From Macrocybe gigantea (taxonomy: Eukaryota; Basidiomycota; Agaricomycetes; Agaricales; Callistosporiaceae), in the NCBI GenBank assembly GCA_011319805.1, contig SJRY01000255.1, positions 434,001-498,000 of the forward strand: 64,000 bases of DNA. Reading direction: 5' to 3'. The notes beneath the pieces are model-generated. The model searched no databases. It had not been told where the DNA came from and saw nothing but the letters and a program-made list of their open reading frames with translations. Both the position numbers and the translations under genes were made by a program. Shown piece after piece: positions 55,468-64,000 of this stretch (positions within the stretch are counted from its first letter, which is position 1; every line of letters begins with the position of its first letter).

Positions 55468-56876
55468 ATGGCCTCAACTCACAACCAGAACAGAAACATT
55501 TCGCATCCGCTGGCTAGCATGACTTTCTGGGAAGACAATACTCGGATAGGTCCACTGATTGATATAACACCATCTTTTGTGATCTACGCCTCAGCTCGCA
55601 GCGACCATCCGGAAGGGCTCAAAGAGCGCCTGGGTGTTTACTGTATACCTAGAAGGCCATCGCCTTACGAGACGGAAAGATCATGGAAAGGACGACCCGG
55701 CACCCGGCGACAGAAAAAGTTGTTGCTTTCCGAGCCGTTGAAGACAAGGATTTGTTGGCCGTCTTGACTGTGTCCTGTTCATTCTCAAACTGCTGAGAGA
55801 TTCCATGCTGATCTTTCATGGTATTATAGAGATGACCGCCAAATGGGGACAACCGCAAGAGAGTTGCTCGCTCAACTTTATGCTGTTACGCTATGACACT
55901 CCTCACCCAAGCGCGGTCCGCACCGGGTACAGGTTGAGCGTGCGGTGCCCGACAAGATATGTACTTCTCAAGTCGAAATTTTAGATGATCGAGTGGCCGT
56001 ATTACTCAGTTCTCATCATCGCCGCTCGACGGTCGCCATCTTCAACTTTACGACTTCCGAAAAGATATTCGTGCGAGTTTCATTTCCTGTCTTTGTTAGT
56101 GATATGATAGAATTTTCTCCTCAAACTACAGGAAATCACGCAGGATTCTGCCAATTCTTGCTCGTTCGTGGACCATCAGTACCTTCTGATCACGAACTTG
56201 GCTGAGAGACGGGTCGAAATGTGGGATATATCTATCTATGACCGGATTTGCTTCGAGCTGCCTCCTCTCGTGGCGGGTGCCCACTTGGCCGATTTGACCT
56301 GTTCACCGAACTACCTGCGTTACAATTCAGACTATGCGCCTCGCTACTACGTGACCTTCACTATGGGAATGTATGCACCACTGCACAACTCTGACTTAGG
56401 CCCATGCCCTCCCAATGTGAAAATGGCCTATAAATCCGTCGCTTTGTTGTTCCGTTCGACTTCTTCAAGTCGTATGCTCGTCCCTGGGTCGAACTTGACC
56501 GAGAAAGAACAATGCCGTACAGAACATGGGCTGGGAGCGAAGACCGGATCTGCTGGTTCCCGAACACAAACGCCTTCCCAAATGCAACGCCGGGGGTTCC
56601 TACTTTGCCAGTCTGTCGAACCACCCAGACTTACCCCGCAGCCTCGTCCTCTCCCGATTTTTCACCTGTCGTGACGTGTGGAACTTCCAGCCGGAGCTGT
56701 ATCAATCTCAACAGAGCTGGGTGGAAGGCGCACCCTTGTGGCCTTTTACGATCCCACTCTACTCGACTATGCCGTTTGAAGAGGCGGCAGAAATCTCGAG
56801 GATCGAAGGAGCTACTCGGGCAATCGTCCTTGAGGGCCGCGTCTTCGTTTATTTCGTGAGTTCTGACCAACACTGA
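55468..56876 (+). CDS. uncharacterised protein, possibly of a basidiomycete F-box/beta-propeller type
   Basis: I assign no function. The start is ATG 55468 (MASTHNQNRNISHPLASMTF). Segments resemble blades of a propeller: QVEILDDRVAVLLSSHHRRS, STVAIFNFTTSEKIFVRV, YLLITNLAERRVEMWDISIY, HLADLTCSPNYLRYNSDYAP. Further on come MAYKSVALLFRS, PYRTWAGSEDRICWFPNTNA and WPFTIPLYSTMPFEEAAEI. This layout recalls the C-terminal part of many basidiomycete F-box proteins, but no F-box is visible. The frame breaks at AA 55653-55654 (PR-KAIALRDGKIMER) and again around 56470-56620. The 3' end is uncertain because a possible donor lies near 56855. Confidence 0.45.
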
Positions 56877-57126
56877 TTATTCCTAGTCACTGCAGTCTCT
56901 GACTTGCGCAGCCCGGACAGCGACCGCAGCTAACGATGTTCGAGATCCAGTCAGAGCAACCGTCTCCTTATAATCTTTACTAATTTGTGATTTTATCACG
57001 AAATCTGTACCATACTGCGAGTATCCATGAATATCTGTATGTAATAGTTGATTGTAGATAGGAGTTTACAAGATATGAAATAGCATAAATTAAAATCAAT
57101 AAGAACAGCCCGCTCTTGTAACGCAA

Positions 57127-59183
57127 CTAACTGAAGTTGCAAGTATGGCATGGCTGTAACCTGACGCGCGCCCGCACGCGCTCAATGTTCTGGAACCAGT
57201 TCATTGGATATTGGAGATGGGTTCCTTCGGAGATGGTCAGGGCCTTCAATCCTCGAATCAGTTCGCCCAAGGGGCCTACGTCCTGGCGTGCGATCGGGGA
57301 AGAGGACGGAGGACTGGTCTGGACGACTGCACCCTGGTTGAGTGGAGATTCAGATTGGGCGACCCGAAGTCTCAGTCTCAACGTTTCGAAGACAAAAGGC
57401 AGCTTCGATCGGGTGCCATCTTCGTACTCACCGAGTGGGAGAAAGAAGGACGGCAACAAAGAGGAGCCTGCATCATCAAGGTGATCTTCGGCGCCAAGAG
57501 CGGATATTGAGGATGCGTCTTCGTCCTCTCGATTGTCTTCAGTGGCCTGTTCAGAGGTTGAACCATGATCGCCTGCGTCAATTATGGTTGATTCGGATTT
57601 CCGACTTAGACATTCAGGGGTTGACCGTTATGATCGTCCACCGGGCATTTTAGGACAGCATTGTCTTCTTTTCGCACAGTCGCGATTTCGGAAGCCCACA
57701 TTTCATCCTGCAAGAGCTCACCGCTGTCATCGGATGCTTCGGTGAGCTGGTCTTCATGTGAACCACAGCGAGGGGGTATCATGATTGGCATAGCATTTTC
57801 AACATTTGCCAACAATGTCCGATCGGAATACCGCTCATCCTCGAATTCATAGGCGAGATAAGCCCTGATTGAATCAATGGGATGTATCAGAGGGTCCGAT
57901 GATAGCAAAGGTGTCTGAATTTTTTGTTGTTCCTGTCCTTCTTTCTGTTGCGGATCAATCAGACTGTCAGATTCAGAGACGCGGTCCAGCGCATCCAAGA
58001 CGGTGACAGAAAAATCACAAAGCGACGGTACAGCCGAAAAGGGATGAATGAATTCGACTTGGGGAGGTCTTCCAAGATCTTCCGATGGAGACCGAGGCGT
58101 GTCTTCAGAGACCTCGGGAATGCTGTACAGAGGCGTTCGCCGGAAAATGTTGGTGAAATCGACGCTCTTTCGTCCAGATCAGGCAAGACGAGGCTATTCT
58201 CGGCCTTTCCGGACCACCAAGAATCAGAGAGCGAGATGAAACTGTCGTCTTCTATTTTCGCATCAACCGGGATCATCGTAACCGATTCAAGCTGGACTCT
58301 CAAATCGTCTGGTTGCATGACTGAGATCATGACGCTGTCCGAGGAGTTATGCAGCCTTGGCTTGGGGTAGCATTTGCGCCTGGGACTCGGGGTTGGGGTC
58401 TTCGGCGTTTTGAGTGAAACCGACTGCAGGATACCTGAGGGGGTTGTTCTAGCCAGGTTAGAATGCGTAAAGCTATACCGATCAACCCCGGCACGTGCGC
58501 GACGCGTTCTAGACAGGACCTTGATCAAAGTAGCCATTGCTACCGCCATGCCTATAACAAGTGCAAAAAGAGCCTCAACATCCGTAGTAGAAGCGAACGG
58601 CTGTATGGCCACTTGTGACCCAGGAACTCTATTGGGGGACTGCATGCGGCCAAGAGGGAGCCCAACGCAGCCATCTTGACTCGAGCATTCCTCGTTGTCG
58701 AAGGACGTGCCATGGAAGTAATTTTGTACTACTCGTCTGAGGATTCGCTCTTGCAATGCAGAACGAGGCAATTGACCTACCTGAACGCGTTAAAGGAAAG
58801 GCAACAGACAACCGTGGTTCTGAGGGATCTAGGTAGGCGAGAGCGTGCATCAGAGGAACGCAGCACCTCGCCCTCAAAGACGCTATCAAAGAACGCACTA
58901 AGGGAATGGCGAGGGTAATCTATCGTCAAGACTTCTGGGCCGTAGACGAAAATCGCGTACCACGCTCTCGCGATCGCGCGGCTTCTTCTGGGCACGCCTT
59001 TAGCCCATTTGACTAAGACGCGCAGAATCGGAGAGCCGTTGAGTATTGTCGCAGCCGCCGTCCTTGCAATAAGAGAAAAGAGAAGAGAAGGAACACCTGG
59101 CGTGATGACGGTTGTCGAACGCTTGGTATTAGAGCTGAAATGACGATTTGAGAGGCTTCGATTTGAAACAACGATGAATCCAT
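57127..59183 (-). CDS. uncharacterised protein with one or two membrane segments
   Basis: No family recognised. The likely start is ATG 59183 (MDSSLFQIEASQIVISALIP), after which the frame must shift to VPSLLFSLIARTAAATILNG, VLVKWAKGVPRRSRAIARAW and YAIFVYGPEVLTIDYPRHSL. A clear transmembrane helix, ALFALVIGMAVAMATLIKVL, with a basic flank (SRTRRARAG) lies at about 58520-58590. Downstream the protein is soluble and Ser/Asp-rich (PKTPTPSPRRKC; EDDSFISLSDSWWSGKAENS). It ends with ELIRGLKALTISEGTHLQYP and a stop at 57127. The frame breaks in the G run at 58061-58064 (minus CCCC): one base gives EDLPQVEFIHPFSAVPSLCD. Introns at the 3' end are unresolved. Confidence 0.5.
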
Positions 59184-59454
59184 GTAATGTATAGGGATAT
59201 GTCTGTGAAGAAATAAAATAAAATGATAAGGAACGTGATAAATCCAGATGGCGAGAAGGTATGAGTCGGAGTGGCGGGTGCTAACTTAAAAGGGATGGGA
59301 TCACGTTCTTTTCACGTGATCAATCATCTTAGCTGTTTGACCTGGCCAGTGTTGCTCCTTTTGCTGCATTTTCAAACCTTTTGCATTGTGAGTTTCGGTT
59401 CTACGTCATGTTTGTTGCACCGACTCACTTTGGAAGCTGGGTACGGGGTTGCTG

Positions 59455-60654
59455 ATGCCTAAAGAAAAAGAGAAACATCGATCTCGCTCCCGCTCACGTT
59501 CACCACGTCCATCGAGGAGACATGATGACGATGCTTATGACAGACGTCGGGATGATCTTGACCGAAGCTACAGACCGGGGGCGCGTGCCGCAGATCTGCA
59601 TGACGACAAGACGAGATTGAGGGTGAAGTCTCGTTCTCCGAGACGCAGGAGCCCAAGCCCTTACAAGAGGCGAAGTCGGAGCCGTAGCCCTGCCGAATAC
59701 CGACGAAAACGAGGTCGCAGCCAGAGCCGCAGTCGCAGTCGTAGTCCCGGGCGGAGCAAACGTGAACGATTGCGATCCGGTTCGAGGGGTCGTGCTGCTC
59801 GCGCGAGTAGGTCAAGGTCGCGATCGAGATCTGGGTCGAGAGGTCATAAAGGAAAGAGGAGCAGGAGTCGATCAGTATCAAGCTCTTTTGATGATGATTC
59901 AGACTCGCGTTCGAGGAAGAGAAAAAGCAAAAGAAAAGAAAGAGAGAGAAAAAGAAGTAGGAGTAGGGAGAGGAAAAAGGAAAAGAAAAAGGACAGAAAA
60001 GATAAGAAAAAGGTGAATTTCAACTAATTTCCTGTCATAAGTCCGCTGAGAGAACCAGCAGAAGAAGTCGGTGTCTGGCGCTTCGCATTGGGGAAAGTAT
60101 GGCATTATCTCCGAGTCGGAGTAAGCATATCTTTTTGAGTGAGGTGATGAAATGGATCTCACTTCCTCCGATAGCTTCTTCAAGAAAGACCCCGAATTTT
60201 CGGCTTGGTTAGTCGAAGAGCGCAAGATCAATCCTGAAACAATATCAAAGGACCAACGAAAGAAAGAATTTGCCAAATTCGTCGAGGATTTCAATACGGG
60301 TAGGATGAGCACACCTCTGCATGGCGCATATGATTAACACCCTGTATTTCAGCTACACTACCTCACGAAAAGTACTACAATATGGCTACCTACGACCGGC
60401 GCATGGCAGCACTCCGTCAAGGCGAATTTATTCCGCCATCTGACGACGCATACGACCCAGACGCGGATCTGAAAGCGATCAAAAGCGCCCATAAAAAGAA
60501 GGTGGATCATCAGAGCTATCTGAGTCGCGAGCAGCTGCTTGAATTGAGGAAAGTGCAAAAGGAGCGAGTCGAGGTTGGGAAGATGAAACTGCTCGGGATG
60601 GACATTAAACAGAACATGGGCGTTCGGATGGATGGTAGTACTTTCGACGACTGA
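59455..60654 (+). CDS. RS-domain nuclear protein with SCI1-like C-terminal domain
   Basis: The start is ATG 59455 (MPKEKEKHRSRSRSRSPRPS). About 180 residues of Arg/Ser dipeptides and Lys/Arg/Glu repeats mark a nuclear, probably splicing-associated protein. After an intron at about 60013-60059 the folded part begins: SVSGASHWGKYGIISESE, then FFKKDPEFSAWLVEERKINP, KEFAKFVEDFNT joined to ATLPHEKYYNMATYDRRMA. This resembles, from memory, the conserved C-terminal region of the plant style cell-cycle inhibitor 1 family and its fungal relatives. A helical end (SYLSREQLLELRKVQKERVE) closes the protein at 60654. The family name is less certain than the gene model. Confidence 0.65.
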
Positions 60655-60780
60655 TATGTATTTCCACTGTATTTGTCTGTATTTACATCGAGAGTTATGA
60701 CGTCCGCAGGCGGCCGGCACGGCACAGGCCGAAGCTAATCAAAGCCGCTTGTGCTTTCGTTGTCGTCGCTGTCGCCCACA

Positions 60781-62622
60781 ATGAGCTCAGAGCGCACCGA
60801 CGTCGTTGTCCTCGGAGCCACAGGATTCACGGGTAGCCTTATCACTCGCTACCTCTATGCCCACCCACAGTACAAGCAGGGCCTGTTCTCTTTCGCTATA
60901 GCAGCCCGCTCGCAGTCCAAGTTGCACACTCTCGTTCAGCAGCTGTCGCTTCCAGCCACGGTCAACACCATCCAGGTAGATGTAACGGATGACGCGCAGA
61001 TTGAGCATGTCGTCAAGTCGGCCAGGGTCGTCATAAATACCGTTGGACCTTATTGGCACTGGGGCACGCCTGTCGTCAGGTTTGTGCTTTATTCCTGGGG
61101 ATGACCAGATGTGCTAAACCAGTGGTCAGAGCATGTGCGAAGAACGGCGTACACTACGTCGACCTCACTGGTGAAACGCATTGGATAAAGGATATCATTG
61201 ACAAGTTTGTTGATCTGCCTTGTCGTTGTTCTGGCATTATTGACCTTCCCCAGATATGACTATCTCGCAACGAAAACTGGGGCAGTAATCGTGACTTGCT
61301 GTGGCATGGACTCCATTCCCTCAGATGTGTCTGCGTTTCTTTCAAACAAAAAGCTCAAGTCCCTCGGTACGTCCTCCTGCCTCCTCATTTGTTCTCGGCA
61401 ACGTCATTGATTATCTTATTAGGCCCCTACGACGCGGGAATGTCCATAACAGCGCATGACATACGGGGAGGCGTGTCAGGCGGGTCGTTTAGCACCGTTA
61501 TGTCAGTCATTGAGGACGTTCCGAGAGACAAGCTCCGAGAAAGTAGCATTCCATATGCTTTGAGTCCAGGTCTCCTTCGTTTCCCGTGTCGCTTTTATTT
61601 GAGCTAAGCCATACATCGAACAGTTCGCAGCGAGCTACTTCCGACCTTCAAATTCCTCTACAAACTTCCTATAAGCAGCTCAAAGACTATACATGGCGGT
61701 TACTTCTTCATGCAGCCGACCAATAGGGCTCTGGTGGAAAGAACGTTCGGATTGCTCGAGATTCAGGCTTTAGATGGTACATTATCTTCTGGCAAAATGC
61801 ACTACGGCAAATGGTACTGAATCTTTCCGGTCAACATAGCTGAAGAATATCTTCGTGGGGCAAATACCTCACGTGTTATTGCAAACTCCGCAGAATTGCA
61901 GAGGGAACGATATGGCCCTAAATTTGCATATGACGAATTTTTGGTGACCTCTTCAGCCTTCTCAGCTATCCTGCTGTCTACAGCCTCGGCAGTTGCTTTT
62001 GTCATGCTAGCCTTCGTGAGACCTGTGAGTTATTTTCCATTCCATCACGTAGCATCATTTTCTTTTCTCATTGAACAATCTTTTCCATGCAGTTCAGATG
62101 GTTCATGAAAAAGATCATGCCAAGTCCTGGAGAAGGGCCATCTGACGAGTTCGATTTTTCTGTGATCCTCACAATCATGAGATTTATGTTCCTCCACCTA
62201 GATACATGGAAAAAGGCCACATCACAAGCACAAACGTCACAATATCTACATCTGATCCTCCTGTACGAATCAAAAGTGTATTCAAGGGGAACGGTGATCC
62301 CGGCTATCTTTTGACTGCCAGTAAGTCGGCTGGGACTATGATGAAAAAGACCTTTTTTTAATCTGACAACACCGAATCACTTACAGTTATGATATCGGAA
62401 TCTGCGTTATCGTTCTTGCTCCCTCCCCCATCGAGGACTAGTGCATCACATGTTCCCCCTGTGGAGCTTCCTATTCTTGCTCGCAGAGGCGGTGTTTTGA
62501 CGCCCATGACTGCCTTAGGGGATGCTCTTATCGCACGACTCGCAGAGACGGGCCGTTTTCAGTTTGAGACTGAGGTGCTCGACTCTGAGCTCCGAGCCCC
62601 GGAGCCGAAGAAGACAGTGTGA
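60781..62622 (+). CDS. saccharopine-dehydrogenase-like oxidoreductase
   Basis: A Rossmann-fold reductase of the broad saccharopine-dehydrogenase-like/trans-enoyl-reductase family; it is not necessarily a lysine-pathway enzyme. The start is ATG 60781. The nucleotide-binding motif is VVVLGATGFTGSLITRYL (G-x-T-G-x-x-G type). Then come FAIAARSQSKLHTLVQQL, ARVVINTVGPYWHWGTPVV, the signature GVHYVDLTGETHWIKDII, VIVTCCGMDSIPSDVSAFL and GGVSGGSFSTVMSVIEDVP. A hydrophobic segment (ILLSTASAVAFVMLAFVRP) lies near 61955. The end reads MISESALSFLLPP, GGVLTPMTALGDALIARLAE and stops at 62622. A phase mismatch near 62165-62190 may be another lost base. Only about 125 nt separate it from the previous stop codon. 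Confidence 0.82.
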
Positions 62623-63076
62623 TCCTCCATTTACATTTCGCCCACTTGTCTCCTCCTTTGCTTGTATACTGCATGGAACGCTTAGCCGTCCCTTGATACA
62701 GAGCGCTCATCTGATACTTTGCCTAGTTTGATCTTGTACTCCCATGTAATTTTTGTTTGTCTTTCCGTTTCAGTACACTACGACATTAATAGACCATCAT
62801 ACGATAGTTTGCAACACCCCATTTTCAGTGCCATCATTGCGGGTTATATTGAGTGAAACAAGACATGCTGTTTTAGAAGGGTTCGCAGTCTCTAGAGACC
62901 TACAGATTATAATTTGGCACATCAAGAGCTACAACAATAGTATCAAATGATACATGGTCAGTGAGAAAAACGATACAGTTGAGCAGAACGGTTCAAGAAA
63001 AATAGGTTGAGGAAATTCAATTCGACAGTGGAGCTGTGGGGATTTCGTAAATTTGTAACCTACGACGTGGAATACT
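62623..63076. other. intergenic between convergent genes
   Basis: About 450 nt of 3' flanks; nothing else recognised. Confidence 0.45.
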
Positions 63077-64000
63077 TCATCGTCTTTCCGTGTACATGGA
63101 AGACGAAGTCGACGCCGCTCTCGAACGCCTCGACATAACTGGACTGGCAGAAGCGCCTGCACCGGCGACGCTTCCCCCAGCGGCGCTCGTGGGCCGAGCG
63201 ACGGTCGGCTGCGGCGCCGCACCGAGGTTAGGTGGGAAGAAAGCAGGGTCGAGGTATGTGCTCGGGTCGTACTTTGCGAACGACCCCATCGATCGCAGCG
63301 ACACGTCCGACGCCACCCGGTGGATCGTCTGCTGTGCGTCTCGTCCAGGAGCTGTGCCCGATGCGTAGCCTTCCGGCAGGGCCGAGCCGTTGTTCTTGGG
63401 CGTCATCGCAGGGAGAGCGGACGCTGAGACGAGGCTGCAGACGCGATGCTCTCCACGCGCGCGTGCGGACCGCCAGTACCACTTGGAATCTTCGTGCTCG
63501 GCGGTCGCGGCGTGTTGGACGCGGACCTGAATGGGTCGTTGAACACGGGCTGAGTTGGCTGCCAGACACTGCCAGCCGCTGACGTGGGTCGCGAGGGCGT
63601 GGCTTGCTGGTAACCAGGTCGAGGGCTGTAGGTGCTACCATTCGCTTGATGAGTATCTGTCTCTGGGGAATCGTTCGAGGGGAATAGCTGGGTGAAATGG
63701 GGTATCTTGGTGAAGGAGCGACCGGCTCTGGAAGAGGCGATTGGACTTGGCTGTTGGGGCTCAAGAGTCCGTATTCTCTGCCAGAAGCGCCGGTGCCTGG
63801 CGTCTCAGTCGTAGACTGAGACTTAGAAGAACCATAAGTTAGCAACAAGAGTTAGCAAACATGGAGGTCCTTGAGCTCACGGGAGGTTCGACATTTATGC
63901 CTATTTGACTTCTATCACTAGATGTATGTTGACGATCACTAGGCTGCAAGCTTGGGCGCCGGCCATGATTGGAGTGCGGAGAAAAACTACCCCCACCAGG
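63077..64000 (-). CDS. C-terminal part of a Ser/Thr/Pro-rich low-complexity protein (5' end beyond window)
   Basis: Unrecognised protein entering from the right edge. It reads GSFSPHSNHGRRPSLQPSDR, then after an intron TTETPGTGASGREYGLLSPN, PEPVAPSPRYPISPSYSP, NDSPETDTHQANGSTYSPRP, QPTQPVFNDPFRSASNTPRP, MTPKNNGSALPEGYASGTAP, then DVSLRSMGSFAKYDPSTYLD, PAFFPPNLG and a stop after SSSMYTERR. The composition suggests an intrinsically disordered regulatory tail. Two frame breaks, at G runs 63679-63682 and 63411-63413 (C runs on the coding strand), are each resolved by one added base. Confidence 0.5.

Overview
The window is nuclear DNA of a filamentous fungus, most likely a basidiomycete of the mushroom-forming class. 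The genes carry many short GT-AG introns (about 50-90 nt, two with GC donors). Introns and exons alternate densely, intergenic gaps are short, and several proteins belong to families expanded in basidiomycetes (P450s, FAD-linked oxidoreductases, an uncharacterised seven-helix family with an IFFPRSI signature). No bacterial operons, CRISPR arrays, rRNA or intact transposons were seen.

Layout. 0-3.4 kb: the 3' end of an FAD-linked oxidoreductase (+) and a seven-helix membrane protein (-). 4.1-5.0 kb: a Yar1-like ankyrin protein and an intron-bearing tRNA-Ala(AGC). 5.6-9.7 kb: a PMR1-type Golgi Ca2+/Mn2+ ATPase. 10.9-14.0 kb: a DH-BAR-SH3 Rho-GEF. 14.3-17.1 kb: a second FAD-linked oxidoreductase (-). 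18.7-20.0 kb: an aldo-keto reductase. 20.4 kb: telomere-like repeats flanked by hairpins. 20.9-23.4 kb: a second seven-helix paralogue (-). 24.4-30.8 kb: divergent EFG1 (rRNA processing) and ELP1 (Elongator). 31.7-33.6 kb: an F-BAR/SH3 cytokinesis protein. 34.3-35.8 kb: an unrecognised helical protein. 36.2-37.2 kb: splicing factor CWC15. 37.3-39.6 kb: a Pus9/Rib2-type pseudouridine synthase (-). 41.4-43.5 kb: a molybdenum-cofactor-sulfurase-like PLP enzyme. 43.8-50.7 kb: two tandem P450 genes (-). 51.7-54.8 kb: the vesicle tether USO1/p115. 55.5-59.2 kb: two uncharacterised genes. 59.5-62.6 kb: an RS-domain protein and a saccharopine-dehydrogenase-like reductase. 63.1 kb to the end: the 3' part of a low-complexity protein (-).

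Most genes are housekeeping functions in RNA maturation (tRNA-Ala, EFG1, ELP1, PUS, CWC15, RS protein), membrane traffic (PMR1, USO1) and cortical or cytokinetic signalling (Rho-GEF, F-BAR). Redox enzymes and membrane proteins of lineage-expanded families lie between them. They are scattered among housekeeping genes, so I do not read them as a biosynthetic cluster.

A striking property of this sequence is that many otherwise well-conserved genes contain small frame breaks. Nearly all can be explained as the loss of one base from a short homopolymer run, with a few two-base losses. At least 18 such sites are spread over about a dozen genes on both strands, while neighbouring genes are perfectly open. 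This looks like consensus error in the assembly rather than a run of pseudogenes. The affected genes are annotated as CDS spans with the breaks noted. Exon boundaries were set by eye from splice sites and protein conservation.
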